Shown here: positions 48,866 to 61,413 of the stretch, piece after piece | Numbering within the stretch: position 1 is the stretch's first letter | Layout of the letters: every line of letters begins with the position of its first letter | Source: Diplosphaera chodatii | Lineage: Eukaryota > Chlorophyta > Trebouxiophyceae > Prasiolales > Stichococcaceae | Length of the DNA stretch: 64,000 nt | Reading direction: 5' to 3' | Assembly (NCBI GenBank): GCA_032358165.1 | Contig: JAALGY010000042.1 | Span: forward strand, 992,001 to 1,056,000 | The notes under the pieces: model-generated | Seen by the model: only the letters and a program-made list of their open reading frames with translations | Told to the model about the DNA's origin: nothing | Databases searched by the model: none | Translations under genes and position numbers: made by a program

Positions 48866-50047
48866 TCATGCAGCAACCATGCTGCGCTTTGGCATACCAG
48901 TACACCCATTCTGCTGCTGCTGCTGCTGCTGCGCCACCTGCTTGGTTTGCACAGCCAGGTCCTGCGCTTCAGACTGCAGCTGCCGCAGCGCCGCCAGCAT
49001 CTGGGTGCACAGCTGCCGCTGCGCCACCTGCGCCTGCCGCCGGACCGCTTCCACTGCTGCCTCTGCTTCCGCCTGCGCCTGCCGCCTGACTGCTCCCGCC
49101 CTTGCCTCTGCATCAGCCAATGCCTGTCGCTGCTCTGCCTCGGCCGCTTGTAGTTTGACACCGGCATCTGCTTGCCGACTGCTGCCTGTTGTTGCATCTG
49201 CGGCCTGCGAAGCAGCACCATCTGGCGCGTTTGCTGAGGTGGCGGCTTGCTGCCTGCTCGACTCACTGCCTGGTTGCGAAACAGGCTGATCCAGGGTGGC
49301 CTGCGCCCAGCATGACCGTTGCCTTGCCAGGATGGTCCATGCAGAAAAGCCAGAGTGTGTACTGTATGTAAGATACCAGGTATGATTGCTGTGCTCACTA
49401 TCACACCTGCGTCTGTGCGTCAGCCTGGCGAATCGACAGCGATGCTGACCGCTGCTGCGCCAGCAGCTCCTCCTGCAGCAACACATACGCCTGTGAACCA
49501 AGCTCGCCATGGGACGGATCTTCCGCGCAGTTTATGCCAACTGCCACTGAGAATACTGGGAGGCAGCAGCCCACCAGGTCTGCCACTTTGCGCACTGCAG
49601 CCGCAGTCGCGGCCCTCTCCGCTTCCAGGCCGTCGGCCAGCGTCCTGCGCTGCCGCTGCTCCTCCCGCAGCGCCAGTCGCAGCGCCTGCACACAAATGTG
49701 CAGTGATCTGCTCGGATGCCTGTCGGCCAGTGTGGACAGTGCAAGCTGGCAACGATCTGAATAGCCGTAGCCTACGCGCGACAAAGGTGCGAATGCGTCA
49801 AGACGAAACTCTTTCAGCAGAGCATGACAGCAGCTCGGGGTCTGGCGCTGACCTGGTTGGAGTCGATCTGCTCCCGCAGCATGACCTTGGCACGGGCATA
49901 CTTGGACGCCAGGTCCTGCATGATGACGGTCAGCATACAGGTGTATGAGGGTTGAACATGGAACACCGTGTATGCACTCACACTAGCAGATGCCGCACCT
50001 GTGCAGTGTCCGGTGTGGCGCTCCGGCGCTCCACTGCCGTTTCCATC
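48866..50047 (-). CDS. Hypothetical coiled-coil protein
   Basis: I do not recognise this gene. A likely start is METAVERRSATPDTAQ (ATG near 50045), spliced to DLASKYARAKVMLREQIDSN (about 49917-49855). The next exon begins ALRLALREEQRQRRTLADGL (about 49686 down to 49410), and a last exon runs from about 49310 to the stop at 48866. The last exon has long heptad-like Ala/Gln/Arg stretches (RRQAQAEAEAAVEAVRRQAQ), a short Gln run and the end PKRSMVAA. The whole product is predicted to be mainly coiled coil, with no enzyme motif, signal peptide or membrane span. More 5' exons may exist between 50048 and 50600. It converges on the phosphatase gene. Confidence 0.5.
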
Positions 50048-50650
50048 CAAACGACGGTGCCGTCTGTGGGAGCTAGCCAGCTGTCGCTACATTGCTAAGG
50101 TTTCTGTACGGGTGTGGTGAGGTGTTGCTGCGACAGCGGGCTGCAAACCCATGCGGATCCTACACGTTGAACACGGTGAAGGCGCGCAGTAGGTTTGCAG
50201 TCCATTGTAGTGTGAACGACTGAAGCCGATGCAAGTGCAAGAGGTGAGAGTGCAAGTGAGGTCACTCGGATTTGTAGCCTCTGCTGTTGCGCTGCAGACA
50301 AGTTGTAAACACCTGCAGCGTGTTCGAGCTGCCGAGGCGGGCCGGCTGTCGCATCTGACTTCGCGCTGAATGCCAGGGCATTAGCTGAGGTGCATCGCTC
50401 CCATTTGTCATTCAGCCGCACACAATCGCATTCTGTCTCCTCACTTGCCGGACTGCTTACGGGCAAAACCTCGTGCAGCAGCTCAGACCAAGCCGCGTGC
50501 AGCGAGAAGCATCAGATCCCTTAGCAGTTGTTTGGCCAGAGCTTCCCTGCTGCAGCAAGTGCGTGAGGAGGCTTCATTGTGCTTGAGTCTAACAAGGACA
50601 CTCACGTCCTGTGCAGTCTCAAGCGTCGCATGAGCGGGTTGTCAGCGCAA

Positions 50651-51121
50651 TGACCGGTGACGCCTTCAACAAGGGGCTCGGCACTGGCCTGTGCATTGGT
50701 ACGTGTGGTGCCCGTCTTGCTGTCAATTCAAGCACGCTTCTGCTCCGGAGTGTGAGTGGATTGTTACTGGGGCCAGGTGTCATGCTGCTCATCGGGCTGC
50801 TTCGTGCGTGCAGGCCTCGTCGCTGGCGTCATCATGGCATCGCTGGGGTCATGGTTCTGGCAGGTATGCGTGGCGGTCACTCACATGCAGCACAGGAGTC
50901 CGGGCTGCGTACCACAGCACGGCCAGCTGCATGCTGCGGCAGCCGGCCCGCCGTGCATGTCAGGCTGCACACTGCTCCAACAGCCACCTGCTCCGCCGCA
51001 CACTGCAGGCATACATGCACAAGCGGCAGTTTGCGCGGTCGTCCGGCAAGGGCGCCGCGCTGCAGGAGGCGGGCCACACCGTGTCGGACGACGAGGTGTG
51101 GACCAGGGCGGGCGCGCACTG
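50651..51121 (+). CDS. Small single-span membrane protein (about 70 aa)
   Basis: Three short exons join in phase: 50651-50699 (MTGDAFNKGLGTGLCI), about 50814-50863 (LVAGVIMASLGSWFWQ) and about 51009-51121 (AYMHKRQFARSSGKGAALQE onward, ending VWTRAGAH and TGA). The first two make one hydrophobic span of about 20 residues with Gly at intervals. A short basic segment and then a charged tail with SDDEVW follow, as in a small N-terminally anchored protein. No family is recognised. Good GT/AG sites and in-phase joins support it, although the small size leaves doubt. An additional 5' exon is possible. Confidence 0.5.
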
Positions 51122-51837
51122 AGTGGCGCGCCTGGGTGCAGGCGGCCGCCGCAACAGGGATGCCACTTGAAGCAGACAGCCAGGGTTGCAGCCTAGGCTT
51201 GACAGTCTGGGGACCACCTTGGCCGCCGCTTGTTCTGCGGCGCCATACGCAGCTGGCGTAGCCAGCTGCGTGATGCGGCAGCGCATGCAGATAAGGGCAG
51301 TGTTGTGCCCGCGGCAGCAGACTTTGCACTTCAGTTGCTCAGACCGAGCAATTCGCTTGTACCATACTCCCTATGTAACAGCTTTTGGGGCCTCCGCAAG
51401 CCAGAAAGTCTGCGCACCTCGGCTCATTCAGCTGTCGTGCTGCTGCGTGTGCATGACGAGGTAAGACAATCGACCTGACAGTCGGAGCCATGTTGCACTG
51501 CCCTCAGTAACAAGTCCACAATGACGGTGTGTGCGGCTGGAGAACATCTCAGAGCATCTCACGGCTTGGGACGTCTTATAGCATCTACAGTATGATTTGT
51601 GAGGGGTACAAGACGGAATAAGTAAATCTTGCTGTTCGCATGCTGCATGCGGGTCCAATAACCGCTGCTGCCGGCAGTTCAGCTGCCACGGCCATGCCTC
51701 AGCACCGCTGGGTTGGGGGTTTGTACCTGCGCTTACACTGACAGTTGGCGCCAGCTGGGCAGCCTGGAGGACAAGCGAATGGCCCAAGCAAAGGCTGCTC
51801 ACAACACCATGCTACAGTTCAACCTGGGTATGAATGG
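51122..51837. other. Spacer between converging genes
   Basis: No gene is supported. It should contain the 3' UTRs of the small membrane protein gene and of NEMF. Confidence 0.4.
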
Positions 51838-54800
51838 TCAGGCCTTGCCCTTCTTTTTGCTGGCCTTTGCGGCCTGCTTGGCCGCCTGCAGCCCCGGGAC
51901 GCTGACCTTGACGCCGCCGCGGCAGGCGGCGATGAGGTCGGGTTCTGGCACGCCGCGCATCGCCTCTGCGTGCTTCTCCGGCGCACCCCGCGCCAGCAGC
52001 TCCAGCACCTACGCGTGCAATAGAGCAGTTTTGCACTCTATGGAATGGCAGAAAATCATTGGATTTCAGGGTATTCACTAGGCCAGACGGCGCAACTGGG
52101 CACATGAGGACCGCACTTACTTGCAGCTGCTTGCACTCACGGCCAACCAGCATGGTAGCTCCGGCACGGCTGCTGGACGCTCAAGTATCCACCAGTAAAC
52201 CATAACCAGCTCAAAAAATGGATCAGCGCACCTGGCGGGCGGCCTTGCCGCGCTTCTGGCCGCCGGGCGTCAGCTTGGCCTTGTAGCGGTAGCCCGCCAC
52301 CACCGCGTACGGCGCGCACACCGGCAGCGCGTACAGGATGACGTCGTCGTCCCGCGGCACGCCCTGCGGCGCCGGGGCAGCACCGTTGGCCAGCAAGTTT
52401 GCTCACCTTCAAGGGCAACTGTGTGGTCCAGCAGGTGCAGCACGCATCCTGGACTGGTACACGTGGGTACACTGCTTTTGAGGTAACAGCACTGGGTGCT
52501 GTGGAAGGATCCTTCAGCAGATGCTGGCAGCACCCACCGTCATGGAGTCGAGCAGCTGCAGCCGCTGCGCGTTGGTGTCGCCGCCGCCGGCGCCCGCTTC
52601 CTCAGCATCCTCTGCTTCCGCACCGACCCCCACCAGGGCTGAATCTGCGGCGGCCGCCCTGGCGGCGTCCGTGGTGTCGGCGGCTTGCGCTGCATCCGCC
52701 GCGTCCTGCAGCCGCGACTCCGCCGGCGCCGCTGCGGCGGCCGCTGCGCTGGTGGCCGCTGCGGCCTTGCGGGCCTCGTAGCCCTGCGCAGATGCCAGCG
52801 CCCGCTTGAGTTGTGCAGAAGAGACGCGGTGGCTGCTCACCATTTGGAGACGTGTGTGACATCCTGGTGCAGCGCGCCCCTGGACACCCATCACGCATGC
52901 ACGCAGCCGGAGTACGAGAGTTTTCTATATATGCTGCCGCGCCAGATCCCGACAGTACCGCGGCCAGCACATGCTTCTGCACACACTGGGTTTCGAATCA
53001 CGCAGTACGGCCACAAGGCTCACCCAGGCGCGCTGCTCGCCGATGGGCCGCGCGTTGACGGCCTGCAGCTGCTCCGGGGTGGCCAGCGGCGCAGGCGCCG
53101 CCTCGGGCCCCCGCCGCGCGTCCCGCCGCGCCTTCCGCGCCTGCTTCCTGTCGCCCTTCTCCCCCTTGGCACCTGACGAGGGGTGGCAACGCTCAAAACC
53201 TCGAAACTGTAATGGCCAGCTGCAACAGCCAGACCTGACACAGATACACAGCGCTATCCATCGCAGCTTGGATGGCATCGAAGCCTTCAGCTGAAAGATG
53301 CCCAGGCTGGCTGCACAGCAGTGCATCCTCATGTGACACAGGGACTGGCGCGTGTGGTGCCTCTGCATTTGTCCAGCGCAGCTGCCGTGCCGCCAGGTGC
53401 GTGCTGGCCACACGTGTCGCATCGAGTTTTGCACCTGCTGAGGCGAGCGCCGCCATCGCCAGCTCGCGGTCCTCCTCATCCTGGTCCGCGTACTTCGCCT
53501 TTGCCTTCTTGAGCTTGCCTGCCTTGCCGCGCTGCGCCTGTGCCGGCAGCACATCCAGTCAAGGATGTAACTTAGTTGGACCCATGTCCTCTCCATAACC
53601 TCAGCCATGCGTGATGCTCACAGCTGAACCTGCATTGCACGCATGTCCCATGATGACACACAAACAGTGCGCGAAACAAGTGGCTGCTCCAGAAGAATGA
53701 TGGCGGATAGCTATTCCAGACTTGCCAGGCAATGCCTATGACCAGGAGCATATGCAGCATATTGCCTTGTAACAAGATTTCAAACCCAGAACTTGGCAGT
53801 GCTGGCTGTCCAGGCAGTGGGACACTCACATGCTCCTGCTTGGCTGCCACCCTGGCGCGCTCGGCGGCCCGCGCCGCCTCCAGCGGACCGGGCGGCGGCT
53901 CTTCGGCTGCGCTGCCGCTGCCGCCGTCCCGCTCTCCTGCTGCACTGCCATTACCATCCGCCTGCTCCTGCTGCTGTTGCTGTGCTGCCTCGCCAGCATC
54001 GGGCTGTGGCGCCTCTGCCGGCAGCGGCGTGCCGCCGCTGCCGTCCTGCGGCAGGCTGCCTTCGGGGAGCAGGCTCTCGGTGCGGTCCGCCGCCACCCGG
54101 GCGGCTGCGGGCGGCAGCTCCGCCCCCGGCGCCAGGCCCTGCGCATGCAAGGGGGAGCTTCGTCAGGTGCTCGTGGCACGCGCGCTGCCTGGTGGCATGG
54201 CGTGCACATTGACAGGCCGAACACGGCTGGCAGCGCACAGCTGAGGACCATGCCGAGCTCAATGTGGTTTCCCTAGCCGTTCGACTCGAACCAGAGTCGA
54301 ACGGCTAGGGACAAAGGCAGCAGCGAACGGGGCCGCGCCTGCTTCCTGGCTGCGCGCCGCGCCGCCGCCGACAGGTGGCGCCTGCCGGGCGGCGCATTTT
54401 CGATGACCGCCTGCCGGATCTCCTCTGCGGCCGCCGGGTCGGGCACCGGCGACGCGGGGCCAGCGTGAGAAGCCAGGTTGCTGTTGTCGCCCTCTGCCGC
54501 CGCTGCACCGCCGGCTGACGGCGGTGCCTGGGTGAGCCCATACCTGCAGGACAAGCAGGCACCTGAGCTGCGGGCCACAGACCCTGAGACCGCCTGGCGG
54601 GGCGTCACCACGCTGCACTCGGGCAGTAGGGTGCTGAGCAACTCATGCGCTGCACTTGCAACCGTCAGCCGCAGGCCACTGGCTTGGCAGGACGCTTCAC
54701 CTCACTTGCTGAATCCATTCCCACCTGCTGAAGGAGCTGAGGTCGGCGGAGCCGTCCAGGAAGGCGTGCAGTGCCGTGCTGCCGCTGGTGTCCAGGTTGC

Positions 54801-57800
54801 GCTGCACGTCGGGCCGCCGGTCCATGCTGTCCCGGCTGTCGCCTGCGAGCATTCGCACATGTTGGACCTCCTTTACGTTGCTGCTTGTCCCTCAGTGCAG
54901 AGCTCGTGTGCTCTGCAGGCAGGCGTGTCCTGTCCAATGCTTGCCCCACCTCTGCTCAGTGCATCAGCGCCGCTGCTCTGGACGGCCGGGGCGTCTGCTG
55001 GCACATCCGCATCCTGCTGCCTGCTGTCCGCCTCCGCACCGCCGCCGCTGCCGGCATCGGCGCATTCTGCCAGGGACGCCGCTGCAACGCCCTCCCCCGC
55101 TGCAGCGACTGCATCGTCCGAGTCTGACTGCTCCCCCGACGCACCACCCGATGAGTCGCTGTCCTCTGCCGCGCTGCCACCTGCTGAGCCTGCGGACCAT
55201 GGTCGCAACGCTGCGTGCGTTCCTGCCCTTGCCAGACTCTGTGTCGTGGAGGTGTGTGTTTGGCCGTGCGCTGTGCAGATGCTGTGAGAAGTCGGCTGTC
55301 AGGCAGCGTCAGCCGTGCACACACGACTCTGGAATGTGGACAGTTCCAATGGTGGAAGTTCAGTCAAGTACAGGGTGGGCACCTGCCAGGTCCGCTGTCG
55401 TGTGGGCGGCAGAGTTGCCGGGCTCGCCGGCCGCGGCCGCGCCGCCGCTCTTCGCGGCCCGCTCCCCCACATGGCGCGCGGCGCTGGCCCCGTCCACCAC
55501 AAACAGGAACGCCAGCCCCAGCACCTGCACGTCACTCCATCTGATCAGTGAAGGTATGGAGACTGAAGGAAAACTACTGTCTGAGATGACCCCCGGATGC
55601 CAAGTCCAAAGCTGCAACAAAGGTTGTGTGCAGGGAACTGCACAGGGCAGGCAGGATCGCCATGTGCTTTCGCACGCCAGACCACCACCAACTTGAGTGG
55701 CGCAGGCTGCTCACCAAACACTGACATCCAGGGTTTATGATGAATGTTACTCGGAGCATGTGCAGCATCACGATCACCATGGACTCCAATCTGCTGCTGT
55801 GCTGGCCTGAGTTCACTCTCTGATGGTGTTCCACATGCACCAGCAGTGCAGATGTGGAACAGCTGTCAAGATCACAGCCCGCTGGGCAGCAAACAGCACA
55901 TCGAGAGGACACGGCATGCCAAAGGTATACTCACGAGGGGGTGCGGCGGCAGGAAATTCTGCGTGCCGCGCACCTCCACAGCGCCCGCCGGCAGCTCAGC
56001 GCCAGACGCATCGACAGTCGACACCTGCGCACGCGCCGACACATGCCTCAAGGCGCATGCTAACACAAGTCTCACGCATGCTCACGACGGCTGCATGCGG
56101 TTGTACAAGGTGCAGGCGCTTGCAAACACACGCCCCACTGTTGAGCCAGCCGGAAGCACGAGCCTTTGAGCAGCACCAATGGAGCCAAGGTACACAAGCC
56201 AGCGTTCAGGGCAACCGCACCTGCTCCGCTGGACACCACCAGGCGGACGTCACCGCCTTGGCATCCCACGCCGCAGAGCTGCACACGCACGCCGCGCCCG
56301 CCTGCAGGGCAGGCAGGAGGTGGGACCACCTCAGCAGCAACGCTGACGGGCGGCTGCCTTGCTGGCCAGCAGCAAAGACTTTGGGACGCGCCACCGCCTG
56401 TGAGACCGTCCCTCAGCACAGCGGCGGAGTGCTGGCATCGTGATGACCCAGCATCTCGCACTTGCAGGTGAGGCATGGCACCCGCGGGGCTGAAGTGTCT
56501 CCCAGGATGGATGAGACTCCTCATGACTCACCTGTGAGATGGTGAGCGGCGGCACCGGCGTGGCCGGGTCGGGGCTCTTGACGAGCGTGACCGGCGCGCC
56601 CTGCAGATCCGCGTGCACGAAGACATCGCCCCTCCTGCATGTCCAGAACCTTGGGTTGCACATCAGGTCATTTGGCAAGTGGAATCCCAACACAGTATTG
56701 CCAGAACCTGTTAGAGTGACATGCATGATGGGCCTTGCACAGCCATTCTCCATTGCTCCACCAGCACATGTATGTGTTCGTCACTTCAGATTGTTTCTTC
56801 CGAGTTGCTTATCGACAGGACGCGGCCGAAGCATGGTTTTCATCAGAGTGCGCACCGCGCGTGGCGCTTGAGCAGCAGGTCGGCCTGCTGCGCGTCGCGT
56901 GCCGCCAGCACCAGGCAGTTCTCGGAGGACACGAACCAGGCGAAGCGCTCGAACCACGCCGCCGCGCGCACCTCCCGCGTGCGCACCGCCCTGGCCGCCA
57001 CCTGCACGCGCACCAGCTGCCCTGTCATGCCCCCGCGCAGCTTCTCCCAGGACTCGCATCACTGCGCCATCAGCCGCTCCCACCTTGAATGGCGCAACCT
57101 GCTGTTGCCCTGAGTTGGCCCAACTACGGTCGATGCATTTCACATGACAACAGCGCCAGTGTCACTGCACGCTCATAGGTGACCATCATGAGGGGCAGGA
57201 ATGGCAGCAATGGCTTGCCCACCTGCGCGAGCGTGGACGCGGCCTTCTGCTCCGCCGCCGCCAGCGCCCGGGCGTTCGCCTCCACCGTCTTGCGCTGCTT
57301 GGCGACCGCGCGCTTGCGCACCTCGTGCCGCGCCCGCGCATTGGCCGCCGCGTTCATGCCCAGGTCCACCTCCACCTGGGCAGCCGGGGTTCTGAATATG
57401 ATACAGGGTGTGTCTACACAAAACGAGACGACTGACGGACCGACAGTCTTCAAAGATGGGCATCGCGAAAACACCATGGGGTGTAAGGCTCCTGTTGCGC
57501 TGCCCACACTCTTGACACCACAGTGCAGCGGCAAGACATGTCAGCCCCGGTGGACAGATCTGCTGAACCTGCACCACACAAGGGCGCTGGGAGTCCGAAT
57601 GATTGGGAATGATTGGGAATGATTGGGAATGATTGCCACACAGCAGTTGAGTGACATCCATGTCTACCCGCGTGGGCTGGGGCGGCGGCGCGTCCTCCTC
57701 ATCCGAATCCGCCTCCTCGTCCAGGGTGTTGCGCAGCAGCAGCGTGGCGGCGTTGCGCTCCAGGGCCAGGCCGCCGACCAGCGCCGCCACCGGGTTGCCC

Positions 57801-60722
57801 GCCCGCTTCTCTGCCTCGATCAGCGCCCCCAGCTCCCGCCAGTCCAGCCCTGGAGTGCAATTGGCGGATTGTCGGCGCAGCAAGTCATGTGCAGGATACA
57901 CCCTGCCATCATGCATGCGCTGTCGAAACGAACATGGCGACTTGCGCGCGATACTGGCATGGAGCAGCACTGCTCAGCGGTAGTGATCGTCGGCATGGGC
58001 GTCCTCACCGCGGGCGAGCGCGGCATTCAGTGCATCGATGGCCGCGTCCACATCCGCCATATTGTACTCAATCAGCAGCGCCTGCGGCCAGGAGCCAGCG
58101 TTGATTGACATGACATCGGTATGTCACTGTGGCCGGCGCTGTCACGCGGAGTGCTGCAACCAGTATCTTGATGTGGGTAGGGCAACTCCCACCTTGTCCT
58201 CCTCGGCGTCGGCGTCCCGCCCCAGGGCCTCCACCCGCGCGTTGATGTCCTCCTTCACCCGGTCCAGCTTGGACAGCGCCGCCCTGGTCGCCGCCTGCTG
58301 CGCCACCTCCGCCCGCTGCCCCTCCACCTGCCAAGTCGATGCAGGCGTCATGCGGCCGTGCGGTGAGTCAATCACTGAGGCCTGTCTTGAGTGGGTGGAA
58401 AGTGCTGCTGCTGCTGCCGCCTGGTGCACGACCCCTGCCGCCTGCCACCCTGCCTCCCTGGACCTACCAGTAGATGTGCAAGAGAAAACAATTCTGGCAG
58501 GCTGCCCACTCGTGAAAGGAGGCGAGCGGCAGTCACACCGTCTAGGAGCTGCCACCTTGGAGTAGAACTCGTCCATGGCCGCATCAAAGGTGGCAAACGC
58601 CCTGCTCGGCCGCCCGGCGTTCTGCGCCCAGGCCACCGGCTCGTACTCGCTGTACACCAGGGCCGCCCCGTCCGCTGCCGCCCCCGCGCCTCCTGGCGGC
58701 TGGGCGGCGGGCGGCGGCTGCTGCGCCGGGGGCGCGGGCTGCGCTGCGGCGGCGGCGGCACGCTGCTTCCGGCTCTCACCTGCACGCCCGAGGCACGCCC
58801 TCCTTTGTAACCAAAAACTACACGGTCCATGACCAGAGACCGTGATGCGCATGCACTGGAGCCACCACCAGAAGGCTGTGAAGGATGACGCTCGCTGTAT
58901 GTGCAGCTGCGCACCCGGATTGGCCAGGGTGATGTAGCCTGCAGGCGGCGCATCTGCACACGCCGCCAGCCACGCCTCGAACTTTGCAATCTCTGCCAGC
59001 AGTGCCTCCTGCTGCGGTTCGCTGAGGTCTGCCTCTGACACCTGGACCAGTGTGACATCTGATCGCAAAGGCTAGGTGTAATTTACACCGCTCCAAGATA
59101 CATGGGTTGGGCCACGACCGTCCTCTGCACATCATTCTGGTTTCGATGTCCAGCAGGCGTGGAGTGCTACCATGTCAGTCATGCATTTGCACACGCTTGC
59201 AACAGGAGAAGGCTGCGCAGGAGGACAAGGGGCCTGCCTTGGCGCCTGGCTGCAAGCCGGCTGACAGCAGGCAGTGGTCCGCGGCGTGGGGGCCGTACAG
59301 CAGCACGCCCGACAGCACACCTGCGGCAGCAACACCCCCCCTGTGGTGGGCGCCCTTCAAACACCCTGTGGCAGTGGCTGACCTCCCAGCAGCACGACCC
59401 GCTGTACAAGCCCTTCTCCACACCGCACTTCACGCAGGACACCTGCTTGCTCGATACACGGCGTGCAGCGAGGACTGTGCACGCACTGCGCAGGGTGGCG
59501 GCGTCGTCGGCGGCGGCCGTCGCCTCCGCCCACCGCTCCGCCCTGACGGGCTGCGCGAGGCGGATGGAGTGCAGCGGGTACGGGTGGCGCGGCATAGTGG
59601 CGATGCCGCGCGCGTCGTCCCGGTGCGACCGCAGCAGCGTCAGCACCTCGTATCGCCCGTCGGTCAGGATCACGTTGCCCTGCGCATGTGTCAGGCAGCA
59701 CGATGGGCAGGTGCACCTTGAGCGCGGGGCTTACCCAGCGATGCAGAACCTGAGTTTGACTCCAGGCGGCACAGGCCAAAGCGCACTCAGATGCCCGACC
59801 GTGGGAGCTGCACACCTGGCTGTACAGCTCCAGGATGATATGGTGGGTCGCCTCGCCAGTCCCAAAGGTGAAGTCGATGATCCGGTCCTGCGAGTTGAGA
59901 TGCAGCTTGTGAGTGGAGGTACTGGGTTGATTCTACCCTAGTTGCCACAGTGGCTTGCCAGCGCAGCTCGCGCATGTGCGTGGCAGGACGTCAGCTGTCA
60001 CAGAGACTCGCTGGCATATCTCCAGCTTTGCGTTTCTCAGCTGTGGAGGCGCACCACGCCCAGCTGGCGCACATCCTCGAGGCGGCGGGTGCGGATGTGC
60101 TTCCGCAGCTTCAGCGTGAAGTTGCTGGGCGCATCCTTGCGCTCCTTGAGCGTCTGCACCGCGCGATCACAACGTTCTGAAGGCCGGTCGGTCAGCTGAG
60201 TGCCAGGACCATCGCTGTGACTGCAGCCGAGCCTGGCGTGCCGACATCATAGTTCAGCATTCATCTTCAAGCCGCTCAACGGATTCGCACCAAACCCTCT
60301 TGCATCTCGTGAACCACACGGTACGCTTCAGGGTATGGCTCCAGCGTGTTCCCAGACCTGGGTTGTATGGAAGCGCTGCCCAGACTCCATCAGCAGGAAG
60401 GTTTTGTAGCCGTCCTCGCCGCTGCGCTGCAGCTTCAGTAGGTACGTCTGCAAATCACCAGGCAGGCGTCATCATAGCCTTCTGTGTCAGGCTCTCCGAC
60501 GCTATCGTTGTGGGGCTTCATCAGGTTGTGCAGTCAGCGCACCGGTAGTGATGATCTGCATTGACGCAAGCACACGCATCCGATGCACACATAGCATGCA
60601 GGGCAGCGACCCACCCTGGAGTCCAGGTCGTAGATGTTGGCGACCCGCATGCCGAGGCACGTCTGCCGGATGCAGGCGACCTCCGCCACCACGTCGGCGG
60701 TGGTCATGCGCTGCTTCGGCAT
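51838..60722 (-). CDS. NEMF: NEMF / RQC2 (Tae2) ribosome quality control factor
   Basis: It binds stalled 60S subunits with the Ltn1/listerin ligase and adds C-terminal tails to stuck nascent chains. More than 20 exons run from ATG at 60722 (MPKQRMTTADVVAEVACIRQ, then MRVANIYDLDSR) to the stop at 51838. The NFACT-N part shows TYLLKLQRSG, FTLKLRKHIRTRRLEDVRQL, IIDFTFGTGEATHHIILELY, GNVILTDGRYEVLTLLRSHR and ADHCLLSAGL. The coiled-coil middle has FATFDAAMDEFYSKV and LSKLDRVKEDINARVEAL. NFACT-R has WFERFAWFVSSENCLVLAAR, GDVFVHADLQGAPVTLVKSP, WDAKAVTSAWW and GTQNFLPPHPL. A basic KKAKAKYADQDEEDRELAM segment and the C-terminal LPVCAPYAVVAGYRYKAKLT, LTPGGQKRGKAARQ and KKKGKA complete it. All family blocks are present in order. 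Confidence 0.93.
54271..54310. repeat. Perfect 17-bp inverted repeat with 6-nt loop
   Basis: Arm 54271-54287 (ccctagccgttcgactc), loop gaacca, arm 54294-54310, fully complementary. It lies in a NEMF intron just beyond the exon coding RRHLSAAARRAARKQ. In RNA it would form a very stable hairpin on either strand. Confidence 0.9.
57597..57636. repeat. 10-bp minisatellite in a NEMF intron
   Basis: The unit gattgggaat repeats three times head to tail (57602-57631) and is followed by a partial copy. It sits inside the intron after the exon coding RVDMD, so it should not affect the protein. Confidence 0.85.
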
Positions 60723-61413
60723 GGCGCCGCAGCTGGCGTACCAATTTGCTGCGCAGTGATAGCGTGCGTAGCTGTCAGATGGTAAGCGAGCAAATCATTT
60801 CAGCGTAACTACATGTTGGTGGTAGATACTTCTGCTGCTTCTGGCCAACTGGCGCCTGGTGAACAGTGTGTTTGCTGGTCAAGAGCCACGGTATGTACAC
60901 AGCCAGCTTCTTCCACACCATCCAGCTGCCAATGCTCACGAATGCACCTTGCAATTTCGGTGAAGCGCACCCAACATAGTTCACTCTGAAGGCGTCAGGT
61001 GTGGTGCCCTGTGTACAGCAGCGCCTGCGCTTCAGTTGGCAGGCTTAGCTGAGCCACATCCCACCAGCTATGAAACTCATCTAGCCCGCGCATACAGTCA
61101 TTGTTTCTGCACTTCACACCTCTTGCTCGCACACTTTCGTATCGCAACGTTTGGCAACCTGGGCGCGTTTCAAACTCCCTGTTCAGGCGTCCACGCCTGG
61201 GCTGCCGCTGCTGCAGCGCTTTGGCAGTCCCACAAACTTGGAGGCTCGCAAGCTTCTGGCTATCACTAAAAGGCACGTGAGGTACTGACTGCACGGCGAA
61301 GGGCAGCAAGCGACAGGCGTGCACAGCCCAGCCGCCTCAGACGTCTACCTGACGTCGGCGGTGCGGCGCGGCCTCCTTGCGCGTCCGCCTGACAGCGGCA
61401 GAGCTGCGCAGCC
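60723..61413. other. Divergent promoter region of NEMF and PRP31
   Basis: About 690 bp between the two start codons, with no gene inside. It must carry the upstream control sequences of both housekeeping genes. I see no single recognisable operator. Confidence 0.5.

Noticed and set aside
50095..50466. Minus-strand frame of 123 codons
   Set aside because: It cannot be joined to neighbouring exons and shows no recognisable motif; probably chance, though it may overlap a 5' exon of the coiled-coil gene.
53826..54276. Plus-strand Leu/Arg-rich frame that looks like a membrane protein
   Set aside because: It is the antisense of a NEMF exon rich in Ala, Pro and Glu codons, which gives false hydrophobic runs.
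54271..54310. tRNA-like ggttcgagtc in the hairpin
   Set aside because: It resembles a tRNA T-loop box, but no acceptor, D or anticodon arms surround it; the sequence is just a perfect fold-back.
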